Below are positions 8,568 through 17,156 of a stretch of 64,000 nucleotides of DNA, piece by piece. Position numbers and translations under genes: made by a program. The stretch comes from Rhodococcus sp. ARC_M5 (GTDB taxonomy: Bacteria; Actinomycetota; Actinomycetes; Mycobacteriales; Mycobacteriaceae). Where the stretch lies: positions 186,001 through 250,000 of the forward strand of contig NZ_JALGQE010000004.1 of the NCBI RefSeq assembly GCF_022810405.1. Direction: 5' to 3'. The notes under the pieces are model-generated. The model worked only from the letters and a program-made list of their open reading frames with translations, did no database searches and was not told where the DNA came from. The stretch's first letter is position 1. Each line of letters starts with the position of its first letter.

Positions 8568-10085
8568 CTAGTACGCACCTTCACGCGCAGTCACCGCCCT
8601 GATCGTTTTCGCAATGATCAGCAGGTCCCCTACCATCGACCAGTTCTCGACGTACGAGAGGTCCAGCCGGACTGTCTCTTCCCACGACAGGTCGGATCTG
8701 CCACTGACCTGCCACAGACCGGTCACCCCGGGCTTGACCAACAGTCGCCGACGAACCTCACCGTTGTAGGTCTCGACCTCGCGGCGCAGCGGAGGCCTCG
8801 GCCCCACCACACTCATCTCGCGCTTGAGAACGTTGACGAACTGCGGAAGCTCGTCGAGACTGAGACGACGTAGCACCTTGCCTACGGGCGTAACCCGCGG
8901 ATCGTCACGCATCTTGAACAGCACCCCACCTGCACCCTCATTCTGATCGAGCAGATCCGCGACCTGCTTGTCCGCGTCGGCAGTCATACTTCGGAACTTG
9001 ATCATCGAGAACGGTGTGCCGTCGATGCCCATTCGCTCGGACTTGTAGAAGATCGGCCCACGACTCGTGGTCTTCACGGCAATGGCGACTGCCAGCAGGA
9101 TCGGCGAGATCATCACCAGCACCAGAGCCGCGAACGTCAGGTCGAAGGCAGTTTTGCTGAATCGCGTCGCACCGTTGTACTGGGGCTTCTCGACGTGGAT
9201 CAGAGGGAAGCCGGCCACGGGCCGCATCACCAGGCGCGGACCGGCTACATCGACCACACCTGGGGCGACCACCAAGTCGACGTTCTTCTTCTCCAGGTCC
9301 CAGATCATCTTGCGAATGCCTTTGTTGCCCAGGTGCTCGGTAGCGGTGACGGCCACCGTGTCGGCACCGCACTCGTTGATCGCATCGAGAACGTCGTGCT
9401 CATCCCCGAGCACTGGAATGTCGGTGCCTTCCACATGAACCAGCCCGTCCCGCGGAGCCTCGTAACCGGGCATGCAGATTCCCACCACCGCGTAACCCGA
9501 GGCCGGCGATCCTTCGAACGACTGAGCCATCGACACCGCGGCGGTACGGCTGCCCACGATCAACACCGAGGTCTTGTATTCACCCTTGCTCCGCAGCCGA
9601 GTGACCACCTTGCGCCAGAGCCACCGGCTCACCAGGAGCGCAAGCAGTCCGGCAGGCAACGCGATGGCCAGATACAGACGAGCGAAGTCGATGCGGAACA
9701 GCAGGGACACGATCGCGATGACCCCGAAGAGGCGGAAGGTTGCCGAGACGATACGCCGGTACTCCTCCGCGCCGTTTCCGATGACGCGAGGCGATCGGGT
9801 CCGAAAGATCGCGAGGAAGGAGATCCAGAGGGCGGCCAGAGCAATGGAAACACCGGTGTACGTCACCGTCGGGAGCAAACCCGCAGTCGCCACATCGCCG
9901 TCACCGAAACGTACGACCTGAGCCAACGCGACCGACAGAACGACGACGACCACGTCGGTTGCACGCAGTCGCCTGATGTACTGCTCTTCCCACACGTGAC
10001 GCGAAGTCAGGGTGCGTGTTGCCACCGCGCCCTGCCGACGCGGATAACCCCACAGAGAGCGCTGTGCAGCCCCGACAGATGCCAC
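8568..10085 (-). CDS. Priming undecaprenyl-phosphate sugar-1-phosphate transferase (WbaP/WcaJ type)
   Basis: A 505-residue polyisoprenyl-phosphate hexose-1-phosphate transferase that starts repeat-unit synthesis on undecaprenyl phosphate. The N-terminal half holds four to five membrane helices and a Rossmann-like region (TSVLIVGSRTAAVSMA). The C-terminal catalytic domain has KSERMGIDGTPFSMIKFRSM, SLDELPQFVNVLKREMSVVG and GVTGLWQVSGRSDLSW. Translation begins at GTG (10085), five bases after a strong GGAGGGGAGC. It is probably the first gene of the operon running to 2198. A close paralogue lies at 12436-13941. GC content is high, in contrast to the genes downstream. Confidence 0.93.
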   Translation of the reverse strand: MASVGAAQRSLWGYPRRQGAVATRTLTSRHVWEEQYIRRLRATDVVVVVLSVALAQVVRFGDGDVATAGLLPTVTYTGVSIALAALWISFLAIFRTRSPRVIGNGAEEYRRIVSATFRLFGVIAIVSLLFRIDFARLYLAIALPAGLLALLVSRWLWRKVVTRLRSKGEYKTSVLIVGSRTAAVSMAQSFEGSPASGYAVVGICMPGYEAPRDGLVHVEGTDIPVLGDEHDVLDAINECGADTVAVTATEHLGNKGIRKMIWDLEKKNVDLVVAPGVVDVAGPRLVMRPVAGFPLIHVEKPQYNGATRFSKTAFDLTFAALVLVMISPILLAVAIAVKTTSRGPIFYKSERMGIDGTPFSMIKFRSMTADADKQVADLLDQNEGAGGVLFKMRDDPRVTPVGKVLRRLSLDELPQFVNVLKREMSVVGPRPPLRREVETYNGEVRRRLLVKPGVTGLWQVSGRSDLSWEETVRLDLSYVENWSMVGDLLIIAKTIRAVTAREGAY

Positions 10086-10298
10086 GTGCTCCCCTCCTCT
10101 GTATTACGGCGGACACCGGAGGTGTACGCAGAATTTCGGTCCGACCCAATCCGGCAAGCAACTGGTATCGAATTGGAATAGTCCCACGCTGTTATCAGAT
10201 GCACCACGCGAGCGGCCTAGATCACAAACAAATAACAGCAGGTAATCGGTGTACCACACCTTCGCTGACTAGGCGATCCGTGCGACTGGAACCCTTTG

Positions 10299-10333
10299 GA
10301 TGTAACCGCGCCAGGGCCCAAAAACGTTACATC
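10299..10333. promoter_or_regulatory. Inverted GATGTAAC / GTTACATC site upstream of the priming transferase
   Basis: Perfect 8-base arms separated by 19 bases. The CGTTACAT word recurs upstream of the kinase gene (1866-1873) and upstream of the second priming transferase (14081-14088). It may be a binding site for a shared regulator; the protein is unknown. Confidence 0.4.
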
Positions 10334-10532
10334 TGAACACAATCGACACGGTGATGTGAGGCTTCACAGGCTTCAGCGCCGATTATTGTGCGATCGACGG
10401 ACTCACCCCCGTCGAAGGGCTCCTGAACAAACCCTCAGTAGACCGAATGGGTCGAAGCAAGGATTTCGCCTACATCAGCGAGCGCAAGAAATCGAATCGG
10501 CGGAAAGTCAGAGTCAAAAGAATGAGTTCCTC

Positions 10533-10554
10533 AATTCATTCCAACGAATGAATT
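10533..10554. terminator. Hairpin 26 bases downstream of ugd
   Basis: AATTCATTC (10533-10541) and GAATGAATT (10546-10554) pair perfectly around CAAC. Three further T follow on the plus strand. It sits just past the ugd stop, where a terminator would be expected, but for ugd transcripts the T-run is on the wrong side, so function is uncertain. Confidence 0.35.
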
Positions 10555-10579
10555 TTTCGCTCGGTTTTCTTCATCCTGA

Positions 10580-11899
10580 TCAGGGACGGCCGAGCCCGCG
10601 GTAGTTCCACCCCGCCGCCCGCCACTGCTCCGGGTCCAGGCAGTTACGTCCGTCGATCAGGGTCTTGCTGCGCACTGCGCCATCCAGGTCCTCAGGAGCA
10701 AGCGCCTTGAACTCTTTCCATTCCGTCAGCACCAGCACCACGTCCGCGCCCTCGCACGCCTCCAACGCGGAGTTGCTGTAGGTCAGAGTGGGGAACAGTG
10801 CCCGCGAGTTCTCCATGGCTTTGGGGTCGTACACGTTGACCGCGGCCCCCTGGAGCTGGATCTGCCCGGCAACATTGAGGGCCGGTGAGTCACGCACGTC
10901 GTCCGAATCGGGCTTGAACGCCGCACCGAGCACGGCGACCCGAGCACCGAGAAGTGACCCACATGCCTCGCGCGCCAGCTCGACCATGCGGGTACGGCGT
11001 CGCATATTGATGTTGTCGACTTCGCGCAAGAAGGTCAGAGCCTGATCGGCACCGAGTTCACCGGCCCTGGCCATGAACGCCCTGATGTCCTTGGGCAGGC
11101 AGCCACCACCGAAGCCGATGCCGGCGTTGAGGAACTTGCGTCCGATACGTTCGTCGTGGCCGATGGCGTCGGCCAGCACGGTGACATCTGCACCCGCGGC
11201 TTCGCACACCTCGGCGATGGCATTGATGAACGAGATCTTTGTGGCCAGGAACGCATTGGCGGATGCCTTGACCAGCTCGGCGGTAGCAAGATCGGTGACC
11301 AGGAACGGGATCTTCTCGTCGAGCAGTTGCGCGTAGACCTCACGGGCGAGGTCCTCGGCGCGACCCGGACGGGCGCGGTCGACACCCAGCACGAGGCGAT
11401 CCGGATGGAGAGTGTCTTTGACGGCGTAACCCTCCCGCAGGAATTCCGGGTTCCAGGCGACCTCGACGCCGTCACCCGCGGGTGCGAGTTCACGGGCCAT
11501 ACGGCCGAGACGCTCGGCTGTGCCCACAGGCACGGTCGACTTACCGAAGATGACCGCAGGCTTCGTCAGCAGTGGGGCCAGCGTGTCGATGACCGAGTCG
11601 ACGAACTTCATGTCGGCCGCGAACTCCCCCTTCTTCTGAGGAGTACCGACGCCGAGGAAGTGCACGTCCGCGAAGTCTGCGGCTTCCTGGTACGACGCGG
11701 TGAAGCGGAGACGGCCGGCCGCGATGTTGCGCTGCAGCACCTCTTCGAGACCGGGCTCCCAGAAGGGAACCTCACCGGCTTCGAGCTTGGCGAGCTTGGC
11801 CGGGTCCACATCGACACCGAGCACCTCGTGGCCGAGTTCGGCCATGCACGCGGCATGAGTGGCACCGAGATAGCCGGTACCGAAGACTGTGATTCGCAT
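10580..11899 (-). CDS. ugd: UDP-glucose 6-dehydrogenase
   Basis: A 439-residue cytoplasmic enzyme that oxidises UDP-glucose to UDP-glucuronate with two NAD+. The start is placed at MRITVFGTGYLGATHA because the NAD-binding GxGxxG motif normally begins within ten residues of the N-terminus; a GTG-to-ATG extension of twelve residues upstream is unlikely. The catalytic cysteine motif GFGGGCLPKDIRAF is intact, followed by the conserved C-terminal domain with AVLGAAFKPDSDDVRDSPAL. Length is normal for the family. It should supply glucuronic acid for one or both polysaccharide loci, making the polymer acidic. It stands alone rather than overlapping neighbours. Confidence 0.95.
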   Translation of the reverse strand: MRITVFGTGYLGATHAACMAELGHEVLGVDVDPAKLAKLEAGEVPFWEPGLEEVLQRNIAAGRLRFTASYQEAADFADVHFLGVGTPQKKGEFAADMKFVDSVIDTLAPLLTKPAVIFGKSTVPVGTAERLGRMARELAPAGDGVEVAWNPEFLREGYAVKDTLHPDRLVLGVDRARPGRAEDLAREVYAQLLDEKIPFLVTDLATAELVKASANAFLATKISFINAIAEVCEAAGADVTVLADAIGHDERIGRKFLNAGIGFGGGCLPKDIRAFMARAGELGADQALTFLREVDNINMRRRTRMVELAREACGSLLGARVAVLGAAFKPDSDDVRDSPALNVAGQIQLQGAAVNVYDPKAMENSRALFPTLTYSNSALEACEGADVVLVLTEWKEFKALAPEDLDGAVRSKTLIDGRNCLDPEQWRAAGWNYRGLGRP

Positions 11900-12086
11900 A
11901 CTGTTCGTTCCCCGTCGGTTGTGCTGTTGAGCCAAGTGTTCGGTCGAGACAATGCCCCGACTGATGCTGGGCTCTCGCGTGGACTACACCCGCGTCTGCG
12001 AATAGTAAACGCAGTCCCGGCGTCTCCGATACTCCAGGGACGGGGTCCACAACACGATGGACGGCCGGTAACTCAGGAACCAATTT

Positions 12087-12386
12087 CTAGCGACGAACGG
12101 GAAACTGCGGGTTCTCAGGCTCCTCGACGGCCTCGGCGCAGCGGTGGATGAAGTCGCTCAATTCGGTCCGAACCTCGGGGGCAAGTAGGTCCAGCGAGGC
12201 CTCGGTGCCGTGATATTCGGCGAATGCCGATGTGTACGCGTCGACGCTGTCCGAGATCACCGCGTGCAGCGAGGTCGACCGATTCAGATGCACCCGTGCA
12301 ATCAGGTCCACGCGATCGGACAAGAAATCGTGAAAAGAGTTCTGCGCCAATGAGGTACCAATTTCGTTCTCCGAAATACTCGTCAT
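12087..12386 (-). CDS. Small conserved-looking hypothetical protein
   Basis: A 99-residue soluble protein that I do not recognise. It begins MTSISENEIGTSLAQNS and is rich in acidic residues and predicted helix (VDLIARVHLNRSTSLHAVIS, VDAYTSAFAEYHG), with no membrane segment or signal peptide. The start is set at the ATG at 12386; a longer in-frame reading would extend 22 residues towards the upstream gene. It lies 49 bases downstream of the second priming transferase on the same strand, so it may be co-transcribed. Codon use matches the high-GC neighbours, which supports it being real. Confidence 0.55.
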   Translation of the reverse strand: MTSISENEIGTSLAQNSFHDFLSDRVDLIARVHLNRSTSLHAVISDSVDAYTSAFAEYHGTEASLDLLAPEVRTELSDFIHRCAEAVEEPENPQFPVRR

Positions 12387-12435
12387 CAGAAAATGATACG
12401 AACAAACCCGACCACCCGCACGATGAGTGCCTGTG

Positions 12436-13941
12436 TCAGTACGCGCCTTCACTCTTGAACACGGCCACTGCAGTTTTGGCGATGATGAGCAGATCCCCCG
12501 TCATCGACCAATTCTCGACGTACGAGAGATCGAGACGAACGCTTTCCTCCCACGACAGATCGGATCGGCCACTCACCTGCCACAGCCCGGTGACACCCGG
12601 CTTGACGAGCAGGCGGCGTCGCACCTCGCCGTCGTAGGTTTCCACTTCACTGCGCAGTGGCGGTCGAGGACCCACCACACTCATCTCGCGCTTGAGCACA
12701 TTGACGAACTGCGGCAGCTCGTCGAGGCTGAACTTCCGCATCACCTTGCCGACGCGGGTGACCCGTGGGTCGTCGCGCATCTTGAACAACACTCCGCCCG
12801 CGCCTTCGTTCAGGGCGGCCAGTTCTTGCACACGCTTGTCCGCATCCTGCACCATGCTGCGGAACTTGATCATCTGAAAAGGCTTGCCGTCGATGCCCAT
12901 TCGTTCGGAGTTGTAGAAGACCGGGCCCTTGCTGGTGAGCTTGATGATCACGGCGAGGGCGATGAGGATCGGTGAGATGAGCAGCAGAATCGAGGCGGCG
13001 AACACGAAGTCGAAGGCCGTCTTGCTGAAGCGCTTCGCGCCGTTGTACTGCGGCTTCTCGACGTGGATGAGCGGGAAGTTCGCCACCGGTCGCATCACCA
13101 GCCGCGGACCTGCCACGTCCACCACACCCGGGGACACGACGAGGTCTACCTTCTTCTTCTCCAAGTCCCACACCATCTTTCGCAGACCGTGATGGCCGAT
13201 GTGCTCGGTGGCCGTCACCGCGACGGTGTCGGCTCCGGACGCTTCGATGGCCTCGACAACGCTGTGCTCGTCTCCCAGCACGGGGATCTCGACCCCGTCG
13301 ACGGTGAGCGAGGTGTCGTTGCCGGGCTCGTAGTTGGGGAGGCAGATTCCGACCACGCTGTAGCCGGCTTCGGGAGAACGCTCGAAGGACGCCGCCATCG
13401 ACAGCGCCGAACTACGGCTTCCGACAATGAGTACCGACGTTTGGTAGCCGCCGTGAGCGCGCTTGCGGGCAACCACCTTGCGCCACCCCCACCGACTCAG
13501 CAACAAACCGATCATGCCGACGGGTAGCGCGATGGCCAGATACAGCCGAGCGATGTCGAACCGGAACAGCAGCGACAGAATGGCAATGGTGCCGAAGAGG
13601 CGGAAGGTGGCCGAGACGATGCGTCGGTACTCCTCCGAGCCGTTGCCGATCACCCGCGGAGAGCGGGTGCGGAAGATGGCGAGGAACGCCAACCACAAGA
13701 CGGCGAGCACACCCGAGATTCCGAAATAGCTCACGATGGCCCACGGCTCACGAAAGTCGATATCGCCGAAGCGGATGATCTGAGCGACCGTGACGGCACC
13801 GAGAACAACAAGGGTGTCGGTCACCCGTAGTCCCTCGGTGTAATGCGTCTCCCAATCACGACGCGACGTCGTCTTACGCAGCCGTCGTGCGTCACGCCGC
13901 GAGACAACCGAACTCTGCGTTTCCAGGTCTCTGACTGACAC
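12436..13941 (-). CDS. Second priming sugar-1-phosphate transferase (paralogue of 8568-10085)
   Basis: A 501-residue polyisoprenyl-phosphate sugar-phosphate transferase nearly co-linear with the first copy. Both share the four-helix N-terminus, SVLIVGSRSSALSMA, NSERMGIDGKPFQMIKFRSM, SLDELPQFVNVLKREMSVVG and GVTGLWQVSGRSDLSWEE. The start is the GTG at 13941, six bases after GAGGGGA; the upstream ATG extension lacks a ribosome site. The high similarity suggests duplication, and probably related donor sugars (UDP-glucose or UDP-galactose). Region 2 has no priming enzyme, so this copy could serve it. That is inference. Confidence 0.92.
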   Translation of the reverse strand: MSVRDLETQSSVVSRRDARRLRKTTSRRDWETHYTEGLRVTDTLVVLGAVTVAQIIRFGDIDFREPWAIVSYFGISGVLAVLWLAFLAIFRTRSPRVIGNGSEEYRRIVSATFRLFGTIAILSLLFRFDIARLYLAIALPVGMIGLLLSRWGWRKVVARKRAHGGYQTSVLIVGSRSSALSMAASFERSPEAGYSVVGICLPNYEPGNDTSLTVDGVEIPVLGDEHSVVEAIEASGADTVAVTATEHIGHHGLRKMVWDLEKKKVDLVVSPGVVDVAGPRLVMRPVANFPLIHVEKPQYNGAKRFSKTAFDFVFAASILLLISPILIALAVIIKLTSKGPVFYNSERMGIDGKPFQMIKFRSMVQDADKRVQELAALNEGAGGVLFKMRDDPRVTRVGKVMRKFSLDELPQFVNVLKREMSVVGPRPPLRSEVETYDGEVRRRLLVKPGVTGLWQVSGRSDLSWEESVRLDLSYVENWSMTGDLLIIAKTAVAVFKSEGAY

Positions 13942-14265
13942 TTGTTTCCCCTCGGTACGTACGCGTTGCCGAACCCCTGCGTGATCGACACTGCTCCGTG
14001 CCACCCCGTCGTGCAGATTATCTTGTTCTACTTATCGTGTCACTTGGTAACGGTATGTTGATCGACGCAAAACCGCAGGTCGTTACATGTTTCGAGTGCA
14101 TTAACCAGAGGCGTCCAGAGTGTTTCTGGCAGAGCAGAATCCCACATTCCGCCCCACTCCCCGAGGTCCACTAAGCAACACAACGTCACTCGATGTCAAC
14201 CGTTGTCGGTCGAACGTGCGACCTGAACCGAGGTGCTAACGTGTGGCGACTTCGGGGGGAGCGTT
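13942..14265. promoter_or_regulatory. Divergent promoter region, second priming transferase / secreted protein
   Basis: These 324 bases separate two divergent genes. They contain CGTTACAT at 14081-14088 and a facing GGTAACGG at 14046-14053, echoing the inverted arrangement at 10299-10333. The rest is moderately AT-rich with several weak -10-like hexamers that I cannot rank. No coding sequence is supported here. Confidence 0.4.
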
Positions 14266-15060
14266 GTGAGTCTGAAAATGCGTCTACTGCGCGTCGCGGC
14301 GTTGCTGGGACTGCTTGTGTTCGTCGGACTTGTGCTACCCAAGCTCGGGCCGCAAGCGCCGGGTGGATACCAAGGCGCAGCGTTTCCGGCCACCACTACG
14401 ACTCCGGCCACGAGCACGCCGCCGGCCGCCGGTTCCCCATTGGCAACGTCCACCCGTCCTGGACCGCCGCCCGGGTTTCCGTCGATGGAGTTTCCGCCGC
14501 CCCAGAACATCGTGCCCGAGGGTGACCCCATCCCCATCGATACCAGGTACGGCATCAGCTATACGGTGCCCGGTGATTGGAGAGACGGCTCCCAGGCTGT
14601 TGCGGGCTGGGAGGGCGACACAGGGTCAGTGACCTTCGGAGGCATCGCCATGTACGGCTACGACTATTGTCCCGAGCATCGAGACGGGGCCCGCAAGGCA
14701 ATCACGGGGATAACTGGCCGTAACGGAATCGACGTGGCCACAGCAGCATTCGAGGTAAGTCGACAGGCCGAGGCTATCTTCCGGGACGAGCCTGACGATG
14801 GTGTACAAATCGTTTATTCAGAACCGACAGAGTTCGCGATCGACGGGGCACCTGCGATTCGCTACTCGGTTGCCGCACGCAACCTGGCGCAGAAATTCGA
14901 TTGCGACCCAACTGAAGCCACCTTCGATGTGGTGGCAACACAGGGCTACTCGAATGCAACCGTCGCGGTGTTCATGGTGCAGACCGACCAACAGATCGAC
15001 GGAGCCCTCGAACCTGCTGACGTCGATCGCATCATCTCGACCCTGCGCCACAAGAAGTGA
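14266..15060 (+). CDS. Membrane-anchored secreted protein of unknown function
   Basis: A 264-residue protein with one N-terminal hydrophobic segment (LLRVAALLGLLVFVGLVLP), a Pro/Thr/Ala-rich linker (about residues 30-80), then a globular domain of about 170 residues starting at DTRYGISYTVPGDWRD. Two cysteines (in YDYCPEH and FDCDP) could form a disulfide outside the cell. The start is the GTG at 14266, placed after GGGGGAGC; an ATG twelve bases later is an alternative. I do not recognise the domain with confidence; it resembles the photosystem-P-like or DUF surface domains common in actinobacterial membrane proteins. It is divergent from the priming transferase. Confidence 0.75.
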   Translation: MSLKMRLLRVAALLGLLVFVGLVLPKLGPQAPGGYQGAAFPATTTTPATSTPPAAGSPLATSTRPGPPPGFPSMEFPPPQNIVPEGDPIPIDTRYGISYTVPGDWRDGSQAVAGWEGDTGSVTFGGIAMYGYDYCPEHRDGARKAITGITGRNGIDVATAAFEVSRQAEAIFRDEPDDGVQIVYSEPTEFAIDGAPAIRYSVAARNLAQKFDCDPTEATFDVVATQGYSNATVAVFMVQTDQQIDGALEPADVDRIISTLRHKK

Positions 15061-15086
15061 CGATCGGAGCACACCGTGGACTACAG

Positions 15087-15920
15087 CTACTGGATACGCG
15101 ATGACAGTCTCGCGAACGCCGTCCACATTCGGTGCCCCAATTCCCGTTGCCCTGCACCGCTGTAGTGGATCTTCTCGGTCTCGCTGTTGTAGAGCCCCTT
15201 CGGGCCCGGCACATACGCAACGTTAGTCCTTCGACGCGGAGTATCGGCATGTACCGCGTCGATGACGGCGTAGTTGGGCTCCCCCGATTCGATTTCGTCC
15301 GGCACCATCTGGCCCAGAACAAAGGGCACATCACCGAACTCGGTGCGCAGCGCATCGATGAGACTGTCGAGCTTCTCGGCGTACACCGGCCCGGTCAGCA
15401 ACGGCACATCGCTCTCGCCCTGATGCCACAGCACCGCCGCGAGCTCGTTGCCGGGCTTGGTGGCCAGGCCGGTGCGGATGCGCTGCATGGCATTCCAGAA
15501 CAGATTGACGCGGGCACCCGTATCGACTGGATCCCATGAGATGCCGTGGATGCGCGCAAAGCCCGAGTCTCCGCGCGCGTAAGGAACGAGCAACACCGGT
15601 TTACCCGTCGTATCGGCGAGGTGCGCTGCAAACGTCGGGCCGAACCCCACGGCCTTGGATGGAACCTCGTGAAACAGCGGATTGCTGCCCGCCACGATGG
15701 TGTTCTTCGATCGCCCCGACGCTGCCCACTGATGCACCTGCGGATGCGGCGCATCCAGGCCAGCCCTGTCCAATCCGACGCCGGCACCGTGCGCATTGGA
15801 CTGCCCCAGCACCGCAACAACAAGATACGGCTCGTCGATCGCGTCCACCGCAATGCCGCGTCCCAGACGCTTCTTCACGACGTCCTTGGCCCGGACTGTC
15901 AGATCCTGACGTAACCCCAC
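15087..15920 (-). CDS. SGNH-family (sialate O-acetylesterase-like) carbohydrate esterase
   Basis: A 277-residue esterase. Block I is VLGQSNAHG with the nucleophile Ser, and block III is LWHQGESDV, both hallmarks of the SASA/CE6 carbohydrate-esterase group; a C-terminal KIHYSGAGQRELG supplies the His. Such enzymes remove acetyl groups from sugars. The start is the GTG at 15920, six bases after AGGGGG and 14 bases past the lipase stop; the longer frame into the lipase gene is antisense-free but unlikely. No signal peptide is evident, so it may act inside the cell or leave by another route. In this locus it may trim O-acetyl groups from the polysaccharide. Confidence 0.8.
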   Translation of the reverse strand: MGLRQDLTVRAKDVVKKRLGRGIAVDAIDEPYLVVAVLGQSNAHGAGVGLDRAGLDAPHPQVHQWAASGRSKNTIVAGSNPLFHEVPSKAVGFGPTFAAHLADTTGKPVLLVPYARGDSGFARIHGISWDPVDTGARVNLFWNAMQRIRTGLATKPGNELAAVLWHQGESDVPLLTGPVYAEKLDSLIDALRTEFGDVPFVLGQMVPDEIESGEPNYAVIDAVHADTPRRRTNVAYVPGPKGLYNSETEKIHYSGAGQRELGHRMWTAFARLSSRIQ

Positions 15921-15934
15921 GACGATCCCCCTGT

Positions 15935-17152
15935 TCAACTGCAATCGTTCTGCGCAGGTACCCCGGCGAAACGATCCGCTATCCACTGATTGACGGCGTC
16001 GCCGTTCACGTCTCCGTGCCCCCGCCCGGCCTGACGATCGATGGTGATGACGTCTCCGAACGCGCAGGCCTGCTCGAGGGCCGTGTCGGTCCACGCCGCA
16101 TCGATGTACGTGTCGGCGTCGCCGTAGGCCACCAGCATCGGTGCCGAGGCCGGGCCCTGCGGCACGGCCATCCGAGCCAGAGCCTGTCGAAGGGCAGCCG
16201 CAGCAGCATCGGACTTCGGTGCAAAGTCTTTGTCCCCCAGCCTCTTCACCGCGTCCTCACGTGCACCGGCCTTGTCCGGAGTGCACCCGGTGAGCGCAGC
16301 CCAATTCTGCGCGGCATCGCCGCTGCGGTAGTCGTCGAGGTTCAGAGGCGAGTCGCGTCGCGCCAACGACTCCAGCACCCACTGCAGCAACGGGCCCTGG
16401 TCGTCGGTCAGTGTTCCCGCAATGGCCTTGTCCACCAGCCCGACCATGTTCGCTGCAGGTGCCAGAGCGACGGCACCGACCAGATCCAGCTCGGGCGCAT
16501 AGGAATCGGCGAGTTCGTTCGCCGCCCACGCAGCGCCGCCACCCTGCGAACCACCGAACGCAGCCCACTCGGTACCGACGTCGGGGAAGACGTTGCGCAG
16601 AGCGCGAACGGCATCGATGACGTCGTAGCCGGCGGTGATGTTGTCCAGGTACGCGTGGTTGCCGGGATGTCCCAGACCCTCGTAGTCGGTGATGGCGACC
16701 GCGAATCCCGCTGTGGTGTAACCCTGTACGAGCGCCGATGCGCCCAGCAGCGACGCGGACCTCGACGGCGCGCATGCCTGCTCGATTCCCGTTGTGCCAT
16801 GGGCGTAGGAGATGACGGGCCATCCCCCCTCGGGCGCATCGCCGGAGGGGGTGAACACCGTGCCCGATACCTCGCGCTCGCCCACACCCGGCTGCACCGA
16901 GCGGTACACCACCCGTGCCGATTCGATACCCGACATCCGCACCGGCAGTGGCAGATTCGGCATGGTCTCGGCACTCACGATGGAGCCGCTGCCGGTACCA
17001 GGATTCGCGATGTCCATCGTCTCAGGATCTGCACCACGAACCACCGATGCCAGAGCGCCCTGCGCCTGGCCGCCGAGCGGCACCACCACGGCGCATCCCG
17101 CGAGCAGAGGGAGCAGCAGCAGCGGCGCGGCGAGCCTACGGACGGAGTGCAT
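15935..17152 (-). CDS. Secretory lipase lipoprotein, copy 1
   Basis: A 405-residue alpha/beta hydrolase of the secretory lipase (LIP) family. A signal peptide ends in the lipobox LLAGC (Cys20), so it should be anchored to the outer face of the membrane. The oxyanion region is ISYAHGTTG, the nucleophile elbow FGGSQGG (Ser202), and the Asp and His are in YGDADTYID and GRGHGD. It lies four bases downstream of the acyltransferase-3 gene and just upstream of the SGNH esterase, so the three are likely one transcript. Two close paralogues follow at 18436 and 20375. The natural ester is unknown; context suggests an acylated glycan or glycolipid. Confidence 0.9.
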   Translation of the reverse strand: MHSVRRLAAPLLLLPLLAGCAVVVPLGGQAQGALASVVRGADPETMDIANPGTGSGSIVSAETMPNLPLPVRMSGIESARVVYRSVQPGVGEREVSGTVFTPSGDAPEGGWPVISYAHGTTGIEQACAPSRSASLLGASALVQGYTTAGFAVAITDYEGLGHPGNHAYLDNITAGYDVIDAVRALRNVFPDVGTEWAAFGGSQGGGAAWAANELADSYAPELDLVGAVALAPAANMVGLVDKAIAGTLTDDQGPLLQWVLESLARRDSPLNLDDYRSGDAAQNWAALTGCTPDKAGAREDAVKRLGDKDFAPKSDAAAAALRQALARMAVPQGPASAPMLVAYGDADTYIDAAWTDTALEQACAFGDVITIDRQAGRGHGDVNGDAVNQWIADRFAGVPAQNDCS

Positions 17153-17156
17153 GAAT

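Larger units (their letters stand above)
10086..10579. other. Non-coding region between priming transferase and ugd
   Basis: These 494 bases hold the promoter side of the EPS operon. A spaced inverted repeat (GATGTAAC 10299-10306, GTTACATC 10326-10333) lies about 215 bases upstream of the GTG start. Near the ugd end there is a perfect 9-bp AT-rich hairpin (10533-10554) whose T-run lies on the plus strand. Short frames in this stretch have neither good ribosome sites nor recognisable content. Confidence 0.45.

Noticed and set aside
10125-10185. Riboswitch in the leader of the priming transferase
   Set aside because: No conserved riboswitch core could be recognised; only the spaced GTAAC repeat is supportable.
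12427-13527. Plus-strand frames opposite the second priming transferase
   Set aside because: They are rich in His, Arg and Gln, typical of antisense reading of high-GC genes, and match nothing.
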